Of a stretch of DNA of 64,000 bases, positions 26,065-34,861 are shown piece after piece. Made by a program: the position numbers and the translations under genes. The stretch comes from Ktedonosporobacter rubrisoli. Lineage in GTDB: Bacteria; Chloroflexota; Ktedonobacteria; Ktedonobacterales; Ktedonobacteraceae. The stretch spans positions 6,944,001-7,008,000 of the forward strand of contig NZ_CP035758.1 of NCBI RefSeq assembly GCF_004208415.1. Direction: 5' to 3'. Each line of letters opens with the position of its first letter. Position 1 is the first letter of the stretch. The notes beneath the pieces were generated by a model that was not told where the DNA came from, made no database searches, and was given only the letters and a program-made list of their open reading frames with translations.

Positions 26065-27510
26065 ATGATTTACTTCCTTAATTCATTCCTGGCCCTCAGC
26101 ACAAGTACACCAAATGAATGTATAGACTTTAGCATGCTTGATATCATTATTACACTGGCACGGGCTTTCCGCGCACAGCAGAAACAACTCTATATGGTGG
26201 GTGGAACAGTGCGCGATGTGCTGCTCCATCGCGGGCAATCTGCCGATGCGGATCTGGCAACCGATGCGCATCCCGACGAGATTAAGCGCCTGGTGGCTCC
26301 AACTCACCCCACCGCCGTTGTGCTGGTAGGCGAGCGTTTCGGGACAGTACGTCTCCACTACGATACCAACATCATAGAGATCACTACCTTTCGTTCCGAG
26401 CGCTACAATCCCGAATCGCGCAAGCCCGAAGTATGCTTCGGTACAGATCTTAGCGAAGATCTGCATAGGCGCGATTTCACCATTAATGCGCTGGCGCGCG
26501 ACCCGCTTAATGGACATATCATTGACCTCTTTGGAGGTCGGCAGGATCTTGAGGCTCATATTTTACGCGCGGTCGGCGACGAGCCCGATAAGCGCTTTGA
26601 CGAGGACCCATTGCGCCTTTTACGTGCTGTGCGTTTCGCGGCACAGCTCAACTTCACGATTGAGCCGGAGACCAAACGCTCAATTGCACGACAGGCAAGC
26701 AAGTTACAAAAGATCAGTCGCGAACGCATTCGCGATGAGATGAATAAGCTCTTACTGGCTGCCTACCCTGCCCGAGGCCTGGATTTGCTGATGGAACTTG
26801 GCTTGATGGAATGGATTATACCTGAAGTGCTGGAGCTGCGCGGCGTCAGCCAGCAGCCGGTAGCGCGTAAAGCCTCAACCAAAGATGTCTATGCCCATGT
26901 ATTGCGCGTAGTCGAAAACTCGGCACCTCGGCTCACCAGCCGCTGGGCGGCTCTACTCCATGATATAGCCAAGCCTCGCACAAAAAGTGTTGAAGATAAT
27001 AAAGTGCACTTCTTTGGCCACGAAGACATCGGCGCGTATATGGCACGGGACATTCTTAAGCGCTTGCACTTTGATCGTGACTTTATTGATAGCGTTTCGC
27101 GCCTCGTCCGCCTGCACATGCGGGCAAACGCCTATACATCCGATTGGACGGATGGCGCTGTGCGGCGCCTTATGCTGGATAGCGGCGATACACTTCCAGA
27201 TCTGCTCGATCTGTCACGAGCCGATATTACTAGCTATCGGGTAGACAAGATCGCGCGTGCTGCCGCGCGAGTAACCGAGCTGGCTGAGCGCTGTCAGCGC
27301 TTGCAAGAAGAGGCTGAGCGCGTCCCGCTCAAAAGTCCTCTCAACGGCGATGATTTGATGAAACTGTTTGGCCGTGGCCCCGGACCCTGGCTGCGCCCCA
27401 TCAAAGATCATCTACTCAGCCTGGTTATCGATGGCATGCTCTCTCCCGATGATCAAGAAGAGGCTGCCAGAATTGCAAGAACATTTGTAGAGGAGATGGA
27501 AAAGCCATAA
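26065..27510 (+). CDS. cca: CCA tRNA nucleotidyltransferase / poly(A) polymerase family with HD domain
   Basis: Up to 481 residues. Class II nucleotidyltransferase head: GGTVRDVLL, the metal-binding DADLATDA, then RRDFTINALA and the RFDEDPLRLLRAVRFAAQL block that selects nucleotides. An HD phosphohydrolase domain follows (LLHDIAKP, with a later His). The enzyme adds or repairs the 3' CCA of tRNA. The start is uncertain: ATG at 26065 gives 23 extra residues before the ATG at 26134, and neither has a strong ribosome site. Separate A-adding and CC-adding enzymes exist in some bacteria and cannot be excluded. Confidence 0.9.
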   Translation: MIYFLNSFLALSTSTPNECIDFSMLDIIITLARAFRAQQKQLYMVGGTVRDVLLHRGQSADADLATDAHPDEIKRLVAPTHPTAVVLVGERFGTVRLHYDTNIIEITTFRSERYNPESRKPEVCFGTDLSEDLHRRDFTINALARDPLNGHIIDLFGGRQDLEAHILRAVGDEPDKRFDEDPLRLLRAVRFAAQLNFTIEPETKRSIARQASKLQKISRERIRDEMNKLLLAAYPARGLDLLMELGLMEWIIPEVLELRGVSQQPVARKASTKDVYAHVLRVVENSAPRLTSRWAALLHDIAKPRTKSVEDNKVHFFGHEDIGAYMARDILKRLHFDRDFIDSVSRLVRLHMRANAYTSDWTDGAVRRLMLDSGDTLPDLLDLSRADITSYRVDKIARAAARVTELAERCQRLQEEAERVPLKSPLNGDDLMKLFGRGPGPWLRPIKDHLLSLVIDGMLSPDDQEEAARIARTFVEEMEKP

Positions 27511-27556
27511 CTTACGGCTTACTGTGGCAAGGAGATACTCGAACGAAAGGGCTACT

Positions 27557-28045
27557 ATGATGGCGAAAGACAATCAATCGGAGCAGAAGCAGGGGGCCAG
27601 CGTATCGAAGGCTACCAATAATGGGGAGATATCGACGTCCTCCACTGCGCGCAAAGCACGCGAGAGCGCAAAAAACAACAAGACGCGGGTTGGCGGCACA
27701 GCCGTGCCAGGGGCAAAGTCAACCGCGCCCAAACCAGTAACACAGACCAATAATCCCAACCAGCAGCAGGCTGAAAGCTATAATCGCATGATGCGCCGAC
27801 GCATGCAACGCCTTGGCACCGGCCCTTATAGCGAAAATCAGCAGGTCCAAAAGATGCAAGAAAAGCGCAAGAAACGCAAAGAGCGCAAAGAGCAGGTCAT
27901 GCTGGAGAAACGTCAGGAAGCGCGAAAAGCCGTTCCCGCCGCCCGCCTGGCCCTTGGCAATAAAGTTGTCTACTTTGTCGTGGGCACGGCTGCTATCCTG
28001 ATCCTGGTGATCGTGCTCTTCCTTATTCTGCGTCACCCATTCTAG
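27557..28045 (+). CDS. Basic tail-anchored membrane protein, uncharacterised
   Basis: 162 residues from the ATG at 27557, which follows AAAGGG. The first 80 residues are Ser/Thr/Lys/Asn/Gln-rich and likely disordered. A strongly basic helix follows (KKRKERKEQ and neighbours), then a single hydrophobic segment at the C-terminus (VVYFVVGTAAILILVIVLFL) and five last residues. The topology suggests a tail anchor with the charged part in the cytoplasm, possibly touching nucleic acid or lipid. It follows cca by 46 bases. No family recognised. Confidence 0.65.
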   Translation: MMAKDNQSEQKQGASVSKATNNGEISTSSTARKARESAKNNKTRVGGTAVPGAKSTAPKPVTQTNNPNQQQAESYNRMMRRRMQRLGTGPYSENQQVQKMQEKRKKRKERKEQVMLEKRQEARKAVPAARLALGNKVVYFVVGTAAILILVIVLFLILRHPF

Positions 28046-28055
28046 AATATCACTA

Positions 28056-28077
28056 GGGGCCTTTGGCCAAAGGCCCC
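28056..28077. terminator. Hairpin between convergent genes
   Basis: Arms GGGGCCTTT and AAAGGCCCC with a GGCC loop, directly abutting the stop codon of the minus-strand permease gene. Likely a bidirectional end point, though the T-runs are short. Confidence 0.65.
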
Positions 28078-29091
28078 CTATGCCGTCGACTTACGTCTGA
28101 TCAAACGACTCTGCAGGATGACCACGACCAGGAGGAAAGCGCCACGAATCACGGTCTCCCAATAGGAGCTCAGGCTAATAAAGCCGTAGCCATTTTCAAA
28201 ATTCAGCACATTAAAGATCAGGCCCAGCAATAAAGCCCCCACCAGCGAGCCCCCAACGGTCCCCATTCCTCCGGTCAGCAGCGTTCCACCCACCACAACA
28301 GCAGCAATTGCCGAAAGCTCCCAGCCCACAGCTTCATTCGGATTGCCTGAGATCGTCTGCGCAGCGAGCAAGAGACCAGCCAGGCCAGCCAGCACACCAC
28401 TAATCACATAGACCAGCAGCGTAATGCGCTCCACGGGCAGACCCAGCAGGCGGGCCGCCTCTTCATTCCCCCCAATAGCCAGGATATGGCGTCCAAAGCG
28501 CGTAAAATTGAGCACAATTGAGCCGATAGCGTACGCAGCCAACATGATATAGATAGGGATTGGAATCCCCAGCAAGGTTCCTGTATAGATCATGGAAAAA
28601 TCATTGTTGGCGTCGGCGGCGATCGTAGCATCCTTAGAGACGAGAAGGGCCAGGCCGCGCGCACCTATCAGCATAGTCAGGGTAGCAATAAAGGGAGGAA
28701 TGCGCAGCCGCGTAATAGCCAAGCCATTGAAGAGCCCGACCAGAGCACCGGTCAGGACCACAGCCGCCAGCGAGGCATACAGGCCGTACACGCTGACGCG
28801 GGCTGCCACAACCGCACACAGAGCTGTCAGCGAGCCAACCGAAATATCGATCCCGCCCGTCATAATCACAAACGTCTCGCCCAACGCAATCAGGGCCAGC
28901 ATCGTATTATACGAGAGCAAGGTAAAAATATTGTAAGGTGTAAGAAAATCGTTATAGCGCCACGAGGCAAAAATGACCAGCAGGACCAGGGCCAGCAAGG
29001 CTCCCTGCTGGCGCACAAGCCCCTTGCCGCGCGTCAAGAGAGTCCGTAGAACTGCATTACGCCCGGCCTTGTCAGTAGTAATCTGCGCCAT
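28078..29091 (-). CDS. yjfF: Sugar ABC transporter permease, YjfF-like
   Basis: 337 residues, BPD_transp_2 (RbsC/YjfF) family, about nine to ten membrane helices. Shows the family blocks ALGETFVIMTGGIDISVGSL and AVVVGGTLLTGGMGTVGGS. It pairs with the neighbouring permease to form a heterodimeric channel, as in the galactofuranose transporter YtfQRT-YjfF. ATG has GGAGGAG. Last gene of the four-gene operon. Confidence 0.88.
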   Translation of the reverse strand: MAQITTDKAGRNAVLRTLLTRGKGLVRQQGALLALVLLVIFASWRYNDFLTPYNIFTLLSYNTMLALIALGETFVIMTGGIDISVGSLTALCAVVAARVSVYGLYASLAAVVLTGALVGLFNGLAITRLRIPPFIATLTMLIGARGLALLVSKDATIAADANNDFSMIYTGTLLGIPIPIYIMLAAYAIGSIVLNFTRFGRHILAIGGNEEAARLLGLPVERITLLVYVISGVLAGLAGLLLAAQTISGNPNEAVGWELSAIAAVVVGGTLLTGGMGTVGGSLVGALLLGLIFNVLNFENGYGFISLSSYWETVIRGAFLLVVVILQSRLIRRKSTA

Positions 29092-29124
29092 AGCTCCTCC
29101 ATTTTACAAGCTGGGCTCTCTTCT

Positions 29125-30129
29125 TCAGGCCTTGCGCTGACGCTGCAGGTAGACGGCGGCAAGAATAAGCGCCGCATTGATGACCTGGGCAATATCCGCA
29201 GAAACATTATTGCCTACCAGCGCCGTATAAATGAGCTGAATGATTAAGGCCCCGATAAACGTGCCCACAATCTTTGCTTGCCCGCCGATAAGCGGCGTCC
29301 CGCCCACAGCCACGGCCGCAATCGCATTAAGCTCATAGTTCAAGCCAACCTGACTGGGATTCGATTGTCCATTAAGCGCCACCACAATCAGACCGGCCAG
29401 TCCGGCCAGCAATCCGGCGATAATATACGTGGCGAGCTTTGTGCGCGCAACCGGGATGCCGGCCAGGCGCGCCGCCGAAGCATTGCCGCCGGTAGCCAGG
29501 ATATAGCGCCCAAAGGTGGTATGGCGTACAACCAGCATAAAGAACATGACAATTACAATCATTACATAGGCCTGAAAGGGTAAACCCAGCAGTTTGCCTT
29601 TCCCCAACCACTCAAAACCCGGATTGACAAACTCCTGATTCATGCCATTTGTCATAACCTGGGCAATACCTCTGCCGGCAATAAACAAAATCAGCGTGGC
29701 AATAATCGGCTGAATGTCAAAGCGCGTGATCAACCAACCATTGAAGGCTCCGCACACGCAGGCTGCTAGAATTGGCAGCAGGATCGCCAGCGTATTGCCA
29801 AGAAGCTGATTATCCATATGCAAAAAGATAATCGGACCCAGCGCGCCAGCTATCGCCATGACCGAGCCCACCGAAAGATCGATGCCCCCGGTCCCGATCA
29901 CCAGCGTCATACCGGTAGCCACAATAGCCGTCGTGGCCATCTGCTGCAAGTTGATGCCCAGCGTCTCAAGGGTAAGGAAGTGAGGCGTGAACAGGCAGTT
30001 AAAAAGAAAGAGCAAAATGCAGCCCGCCAGCGCTCCATAGCTCTGCCCTAAATCTCGCCAACGTTCAGGCTTTGCACGGGGCTGTAGCGCAGGCGCGGAA
30101 GGAGTTGTAGCTTGATCTAGCCTGGGCAT
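29125..30129 (-). CDS. ytfT: Sugar ABC transporter permease, YtfT-like
   Basis: 334 residues of the same BPD_transp_2 family, with the blocks ATGMTLVIGTGGIDLSVGSV and AVAVGGTPLIGGQ. The polar N-terminus is about 35 residues, then multiple membrane helices. It starts two bases after the ATPase gene stop and precedes the YjfF-like gene by 33 bases. Two distinct permeases in one operon are the mark of the YtfT/YjfF arrangement; RbsC systems use one. Confidence 0.88.
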   Translation of the reverse strand: MPRLDQATTPSAPALQPRAKPERWRDLGQSYGALAGCILLFLFNCLFTPHFLTLETLGINLQQMATTAIVATGMTLVIGTGGIDLSVGSVMAIAGALGPIIFLHMDNQLLGNTLAILLPILAACVCGAFNGWLITRFDIQPIIATLILFIAGRGIAQVMTNGMNQEFVNPGFEWLGKGKLLGLPFQAYVMIVIVMFFMLVVRHTTFGRYILATGGNASAARLAGIPVARTKLATYIIAGLLAGLAGLIVVALNGQSNPSQVGLNYELNAIAAVAVGGTPLIGGQAKIVGTFIGALIIQLIYTALVGNNVSADIAQVINAALILAAVYLQRQRKA

Positions 30130-30131
30130 GG

Positions 30132-31685
30132 TTACACCTCTTCCTGTTGCGTTAGCAGTTCAGCGGCCTCATTGCCCTGGGCCATGGCCGCCATTAGCGC
30201 ATCCTGGCTGATCTCGCCATGTTGCAGCGAGGCCACAGTCTGTCCGTCGCGCAAGACTACAATGCGATCGCTGCCCTCAATCAGCTCTTCAAGTTCTGAC
30301 GATATCATCAACACGCTAAGACCTTTCTCCGCCAGAGCCTCGATAAGAGCCTGGATCTCGGCTTTGGCGCCCACATCGATGCCGCGCGTGGGCTCATCTA
30401 GAATAAGCAAGCTGGGATTGAGGCAGAGCCAGCGCGCCAGCAGCACCTTTTGCTGGTTGCCACCCGAGAGCTCGCGGATCGGCTGCTCGGGACCTGCCGT
30501 CTTGATCCCCAGCCGCCGAATAAACGTATCAACGAGCTCCTGCTGCTTCTGATGCGAGACAATCCCGTAACGCGCAAGGGTAGGAAGGGCGGCCAGGGTC
30601 AGATTCTCACGCACCGAGAGATAGGGAATAATGCCATCCGCCTTGCGGTCTTCTGCGCACAAGCCCAGACCTGCGCGGATCGCATCGGCAGGTGAGTGAA
30701 ACTTGACGCTCTGGCCGGAAACCTGGATCTGTCCCTCCTCAATGGGATCGGCGCCAAAGATTGCGCGCGCCAGCTCTGTGCGGCCGGAGCCGAGCAGACC
30801 AGCCAGACCCACAACCTCGCCGACATGAACCTCAACGCTCGCCCCCTGTAAAACGCGCTCGCGGCGAATATCCCGCGCCTGCAAGAGCACCTGTTGCTCG
30901 CTATGGTGCAGGTTGGCATCAAAGCCTGTCTGGCCAGTTCTCTGCACATCGCCAAGCGTCTTGCCAAGCATCTTAGCCACCAGCTCAACCTTCGGCAGAG
31001 CGGCTAGCTCACGCGTCTCGATAGTCTGCCCGTCGCGCATAATCGTTACGCGGTCGCAGATCGCATAGAGCTCATCAAGGCGGTGCCCTACAAAGACAAC
31101 GGCAACCCCCTCAGCCTTCAATTGGCGAATGATTTCAAAGAGCGTCTCGACCTCGCGCTCGTTAAGAGAAGAGGTAGGTTCATCCATAATTACCAGCTTG
31201 CTCTCGAAGGAGATGGCCCGCGCAATTGCCACCATCTGCTGAATCGCGATGTTATAGCTCATAAGCGGCTGCATCACATCGATAGATAGGGAGAGACGAG
31301 CTAGCAGGTTGCTTGCCTCAGCATGCATCTTGCGCCAATCCAGCAAACCCCAGCGCCGCGGCTCCTTGCCCATAAAGATGTTCTCAGCAACCGAACGATA
31401 AGGTATGAGATTAATTTCTTGATAGATCGTACTGATGCCATTATCTTGAGCCTGGCGCGGCGATTGAAAGTTGACGGCCTGGCCGGCGAAGAGGATACTA
31501 CCACCTTCGCGGCTATAGGCGCCTGTGAGAATTTTGATCAAAGTAGATTTTCCCGCCCCGTTCTGTCCCACAAGCGCGTGCACCTCGCCCCGCTCGACAC
31601 TAAGCTGGGCATCAACCAGGGCCACGACCCCGGGAAACGTTTTAGAGATGTGTTCCATCTGGAGTAACGGGTTGGCCTGAGCCAT
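30132..31685 (-). CDS. ytfR: Sugar ABC transporter ATPase with two nucleotide-binding domains, YtfR-like
   Basis: 517 residues, RbsA/MglA/YtfR type. First ATPase domain: Walker A GQNGAGKST near residue 40, Walker B LVIMDEPTSSLNE. Its signature region (SYNIAIQQMVAIARAIS) is degenerate, as usual in this class. Second domain: a loop LLGSGRTEL in place of a full Walker A, signature ELSGGNQQKV and DEPTRGIDVGAK. It drives the two permeases. ATG is preceded by AAAGGGGG. Confidence 0.92.
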   Translation of the reverse strand: MAQANPLLQMEHISKTFPGVVALVDAQLSVERGEVHALVGQNGAGKSTLIKILTGAYSREGGSILFAGQAVNFQSPRQAQDNGISTIYQEINLIPYRSVAENIFMGKEPRRWGLLDWRKMHAEASNLLARLSLSIDVMQPLMSYNIAIQQMVAIARAISFESKLVIMDEPTSSLNEREVETLFEIIRQLKAEGVAVVFVGHRLDELYAICDRVTIMRDGQTIETRELAALPKVELVAKMLGKTLGDVQRTGQTGFDANLHHSEQQVLLQARDIRRERVLQGASVEVHVGEVVGLAGLLGSGRTELARAIFGADPIEEGQIQVSGQSVKFHSPADAIRAGLGLCAEDRKADGIIPYLSVRENLTLAALPTLARYGIVSHQKQQELVDTFIRRLGIKTAGPEQPIRELSGGNQQKVLLARWLCLNPSLLILDEPTRGIDVGAKAEIQALIEALAEKGLSVLMISSELEELIEGSDRIVVLRDGQTVASLQHGEISQDALMAAMAQGNEAAELLTQQEEV

Positions 31686-31792
31686 CTCAGCACCCCCTTT
31701 ACTTGCTTGCTTCGTATATCAATATATTCAGGGAAAAACATAAGGGCAGGATTGCATAGCATCCCGCGCCTGTCGCATAGTTACTGGTTGCC

Positions 31793-31821
31793 GACCCTCG
31801 TAGCTGATTACTACGAGGGTC
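31793..31821. terminator. 11-bp hairpin between ytfQ and ytfR
   Basis: Arms GACCCTCGTAG and CTACGAGGGTC with a seven-base loop, just after the binding-protein gene on the minus strand, no T-run. It mirrors the hairpin after pstS and probably raises binding-protein message relative to the transporter genes. Confidence 0.7.
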
Positions 31822-31845
31822 ATAGCAACGGGTCCTTGTAGTAAG

Positions 31846-32877
31846 CTAGAAACCTAAGCCCTGATTGAAAGCCTGGGTCGCATTCTCCTTTGTGTACTGA
31901 TTATCCTTAATCACAATCCAGGGCTCGATAGACTGGCCGCTCGCATATTTATCGATAGTATCAAAGGAAATTGGACCAAAGCGAGGATTTGACTGCACAG
32001 AAGTGCCTTCCTCACCACTCATAATCGCCTTGAGGGCATCATTTTCGCCATCGATGGAGCACACAAGCACATCTTTTCCCGGATGCTTACCGGCCGCCTT
32101 CAAAGCCTGGATCGCGCCCATAGCCATCTCATCGTTATGGGCATAGACGGCAGTCACATCGGGATGGGATTGTAGCAACGTCTGCATCGTCTTGAGCGCG
32201 GTGGCCCGCTCGAAATTGGCATCCTGCGAAGCAATGATCTGCATACCGGAGTTGCTAGCAATCTCATCATTAAAGCCCTTCTTACGCAGGTTAGCCGGAG
32301 TAGAGCCTGTAGTGCCTTCCAGCTCAATAATCTTGGCCTTACCATGCGTAGCCTGGATCAACCAGTCGGCCGCGCGCTTGCCCTGCTGCACAAAATCCGA
32401 GCCAATAAAAGTCACGTAATCTTTGCCGGGCTGAATGATGGAGTGATCGGCATCGCGATCAACAAGAATAACTGGGATGCAGGCAGCTTTAGCCTGTTTG
32501 ATGGCCGAGACCTCGCCTTTCTCGGTAAGAGGAGCAATGATAAGCACGTCGGGATGCTGAGCGATCAGGGATTGGATATCAGAGACCTGCTTGCTATCCG
32601 AATTTTGTGCATCGGTCACAATCACTTGATCGCCACGCTTGGTGGCCTCATCTTTAATACTACTAGTCTCGGTCACGCGCCAGGGAGAATCGGTAACCTC
32701 TTGCGAGAAACCAACCTTATAGTGGGCCTTCTTTGCCAACTTTGGTAATGTTGTGCAACCGCTGACATTACTACCGGTGCTGCCGCTACCACCGCCACAG
32801 CCTGCAAGCAGTACACCGCAAATAACTATCCCCATCAATGCAGAGAGGGAGGCTTGAGCAAGTTTGTTACGCTTCAT
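31846..32877 (-). CDS. ytfQ: Sugar-binding lipoprotein, YtfQ-like (galactofuranose type)
   Basis: 343 residues from the ATG at 32877, which has AAGGAAGGG upstream; the open frame extends 25 codons further without a better site. Signal peptide with lipobox LLAGC, then Gly/Ser linker. Periplasmic-binding-protein fold type I. The pattern VGFSQ...SPWR.TET, IIAPLTEKG, PVILVDRD, ELEGTTGS, VYAHNDEMAMGAIQALK.AG and CSIDGENDALKAIM follows E. coli YtfQ closely from memory. The substrate is therefore probably galactofuranose or another furanose. Confidence 0.88.
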   Translation of the reverse strand: MKRNKLAQASLSALMGIVICGVLLAGCGGGSGSTGSNVSGCTTLPKLAKKAHYKVGFSQEVTDSPWRVTETSSIKDEATKRGDQVIVTDAQNSDSKQVSDIQSLIAQHPDVLIIAPLTEKGEVSAIKQAKAACIPVILVDRDADHSIIQPGKDYVTFIGSDFVQQGKRAADWLIQATHGKAKIIELEGTTGSTPANLRKKGFNDEIASNSGMQIIASQDANFERATALKTMQTLLQSHPDVTAVYAHNDEMAMGAIQALKAAGKHPGKDVLVCSIDGENDALKAIMSGEEGTSVQSNPRFGPISFDTIDKYASGQSIEPWIVIKDNQYTKENATQAFNQGLGF

Positions 32878-33422
32878 AGCAAATAACCCTTCCTTGAGTA
32901 GATGAACGTTGCAAACCATGCCAGCTTTGAGCAAATGCGTAAAACGCACCATCTATCCTTAAGCCATGAGGAAAATAATTCTGCGTTGTCGAGGTAAGCG
33001 CTACCTCCTTTCTACCAGTTCTCCAGTTTCCTGTAATATCTACTAGATCATATCCGCGCGTTATCAGCATTTATAGCCTGACAGGCCGGGTGCGAAATAA
33101 GCCTATATTTCAGCTAAACACGAAACAAATCTGCCAATATCGTAAGTAGAGGTTCCTTCAAGAGCTTTTTAGCCACAATAGGAGTGAAAGAAGAGCTTCA
33201 ATTCATAAATGTCCTAATCGAATAAGTAAATTGTAGATTACAGCACTTTGTTTGTCAAGTATTGAGCCATCTAATTGTTATTTCATCCTCAAGAAAGCAT
33301 ATTGAGCTCAAATTGGTGCCAAAAGAAAAACCTTTAATTCTAGACCATAGCAGGCAAAGCCCTACTAAGCGAGCGCAGGAAGAAAGCATGGGAAGTTATA
33401 GAAAATGGGTGGGATGAGAATA

Positions 33423-33452
33423 TTGACATTTTGCGGGCTTATACTTTATACT
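33423..33452 (+). promoter_or_regulatory. Promoter for the ArsR-type regulator in the divergent gap
   Basis: TTGACA, 18-base spacer, TATACT, ending 84 bases before the ATG at 33536. A loose inverted repeat GTATT...AATAC lies just downstream (about 33458-33476) and could be an operator. The rest of the 658-base divergent gap (32878-33535) is AT-rich with no gene that I can support. Confidence 0.7.
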
Positions 33453-33535
33453 ATCTTGTATTAATTAGGCAAAATACGAAATGAACGGGAGCTCATGAGT
33501 CTGCGCGCTGTATATGTCCAGCAGAAATAACGTGT

Positions 33536-34492
33536 ATGCCAGGGAAAGTGTTATTTTTAGATCTTACCAATCATAGCGAGACAGCCCTGAGATTGCTAAA
33601 GGCCCTCAATTCTGAGACGCGCCTGGCGATCCTTGCTTATCTTGGCAATCGCACAGTCAATGTAAATGATATCGCCGCCGCTCTGCAGATAGCACCTTCA
33701 TCGGCAACCACCCATATCCAGATCCTTGAAAAAGCTGATCTGATCCGCACGGAGATCATCCCGGCAACTCACGGTCTCCAGAAGCTTTGCGCGCGTACGT
33801 ATGATGATGTGCATATTCGCCTTGAGCGTATCAACGCAAATACGCACGATGCATTTACAATAAGTATGCCTGTCGGCCAGTTCTATGACTTCGACGTGCG
33901 TCCTACCTGCGGCCTGGCCAGCGCGACAGGGTTGGTTGGTCTTCTCGACACTCCGGCCAGCTTTTATGAGCCCGAGCATGTGCAGGCCCAGCTCGTCTGG
34001 TTCAGCGCCGGCCATGTCACTTACCGCTTTCCCAACCATTTGCCCTCGGGCGCGCATGCCGTACGCCTTGATCTGAGCGCTGAGATCTGTTCTGAAGCTC
34101 CCTTGCATCATCTCAACTGGCCCTCCGATATCACCTTATGGATAAATCAGAAGGAAATCGGCTCCTGGACCAGCCCCGCCGACTTTGGGGGAGAGCGCGG
34201 CCTGCTCACACCCGATTGGTGGGAAACCAAGGACAGCCAGTACGGCTTGCTCAAAATCTGGTCGGTGACAGAAGATGGTAGCTATATCGATGGCGTTGGT
34301 ATCAGTTCGGTGAGCATAGAGGACCTGCAGCTCTCAGAAAAGCCCTTTATTGAGGTGCGCTTGGGCATCAAGCCCGATGCCATACACAGCGGAGGTATCA
34401 ATATTTTTGGCGAGAAGTTTGGCAATTATCCGCAGCCAATTGTGCTGAAAGTCAAATTTAGGCAGCCTCGTCAGCATAAAACTGCCACCTAG
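33536..34492 (+). CDS. ArsR-type HTH regulator with a large C-terminal sensor domain
   Basis: 318 residues. Residues 10-90 are an ArsR winged helix (RLLKALNSETRLAILAYL, then APSSATTHIQILEKADLI). The C-terminal 220 residues are beta-rich with many aromatics (DITLWINQKEIG, LTPDWWETKDSQYG, IKPDAIHSGGINIFG), quite unlike the metal-sensing ArsR proteins of about 100 residues. Such a domain probably binds a small molecule, perhaps a sugar. It is divergent from the ytf-like operon and is the likely regulator of it; this is inference from position. Confidence 0.78.
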   Translation: MPGKVLFLDLTNHSETALRLLKALNSETRLAILAYLGNRTVNVNDIAAALQIAPSSATTHIQILEKADLIRTEIIPATHGLQKLCARTYDDVHIRLERINANTHDAFTISMPVGQFYDFDVRPTCGLASATGLVGLLDTPASFYEPEHVQAQLVWFSAGHVTYRFPNHLPSGAHAVRLDLSAEICSEAPLHHLNWPSDITLWINQKEIGSWTSPADFGGERGLLTPDWWETKDSQYGLLKIWSVTEDGSYIDGVGISSVSIEDLQLSEKPFIEVRLGIKPDAIHSGGINIFGEKFGNYPQPIVLKVKFRQPRQHKTAT

Positions 34493-34861
34493 AAACTTAC
34501 TTTCATTTCCTACCTATACTTCTCTTTTCTGCGCATCTCAAATTGCGCGGTTGGCATAAAAGAGCGCCTGGCATTGTTATAAATAATGTAGCGGGAATGA
34601 TAAAGTTCTGCCGGCAATTGCAACTAACTATGGGTGCCAGGTTTTCTTCATATAGCATTCTCTTCATACTTAAAAACTAGAGTCCAGAGACTACTTGTAC
34701 GTTCATGCGCAGTATGATACACTCTTAAATGGACTATTGTGACTTATTTTGGCTTTTCCTCTTGTTGGTAGGAACAAGAGTGGAGATAAATAAAAAAATG
34801 AGCGAAATAATTTTATTGCATCTTGTTACACATAAGGTGTGGTTAGGAGGTTTTTTATACC
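34493..34861. other. Gap upstream of the RNase J gene
   Basis: 369 bases, AT-rich. I see no gene; short open frames here lack ribosome sites or overlap the RNase J start. The end carries TAGGAGG (34844-34850), which selects the TTG start at 34862. No clear -35/-10 pair found. Confidence 0.5.
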
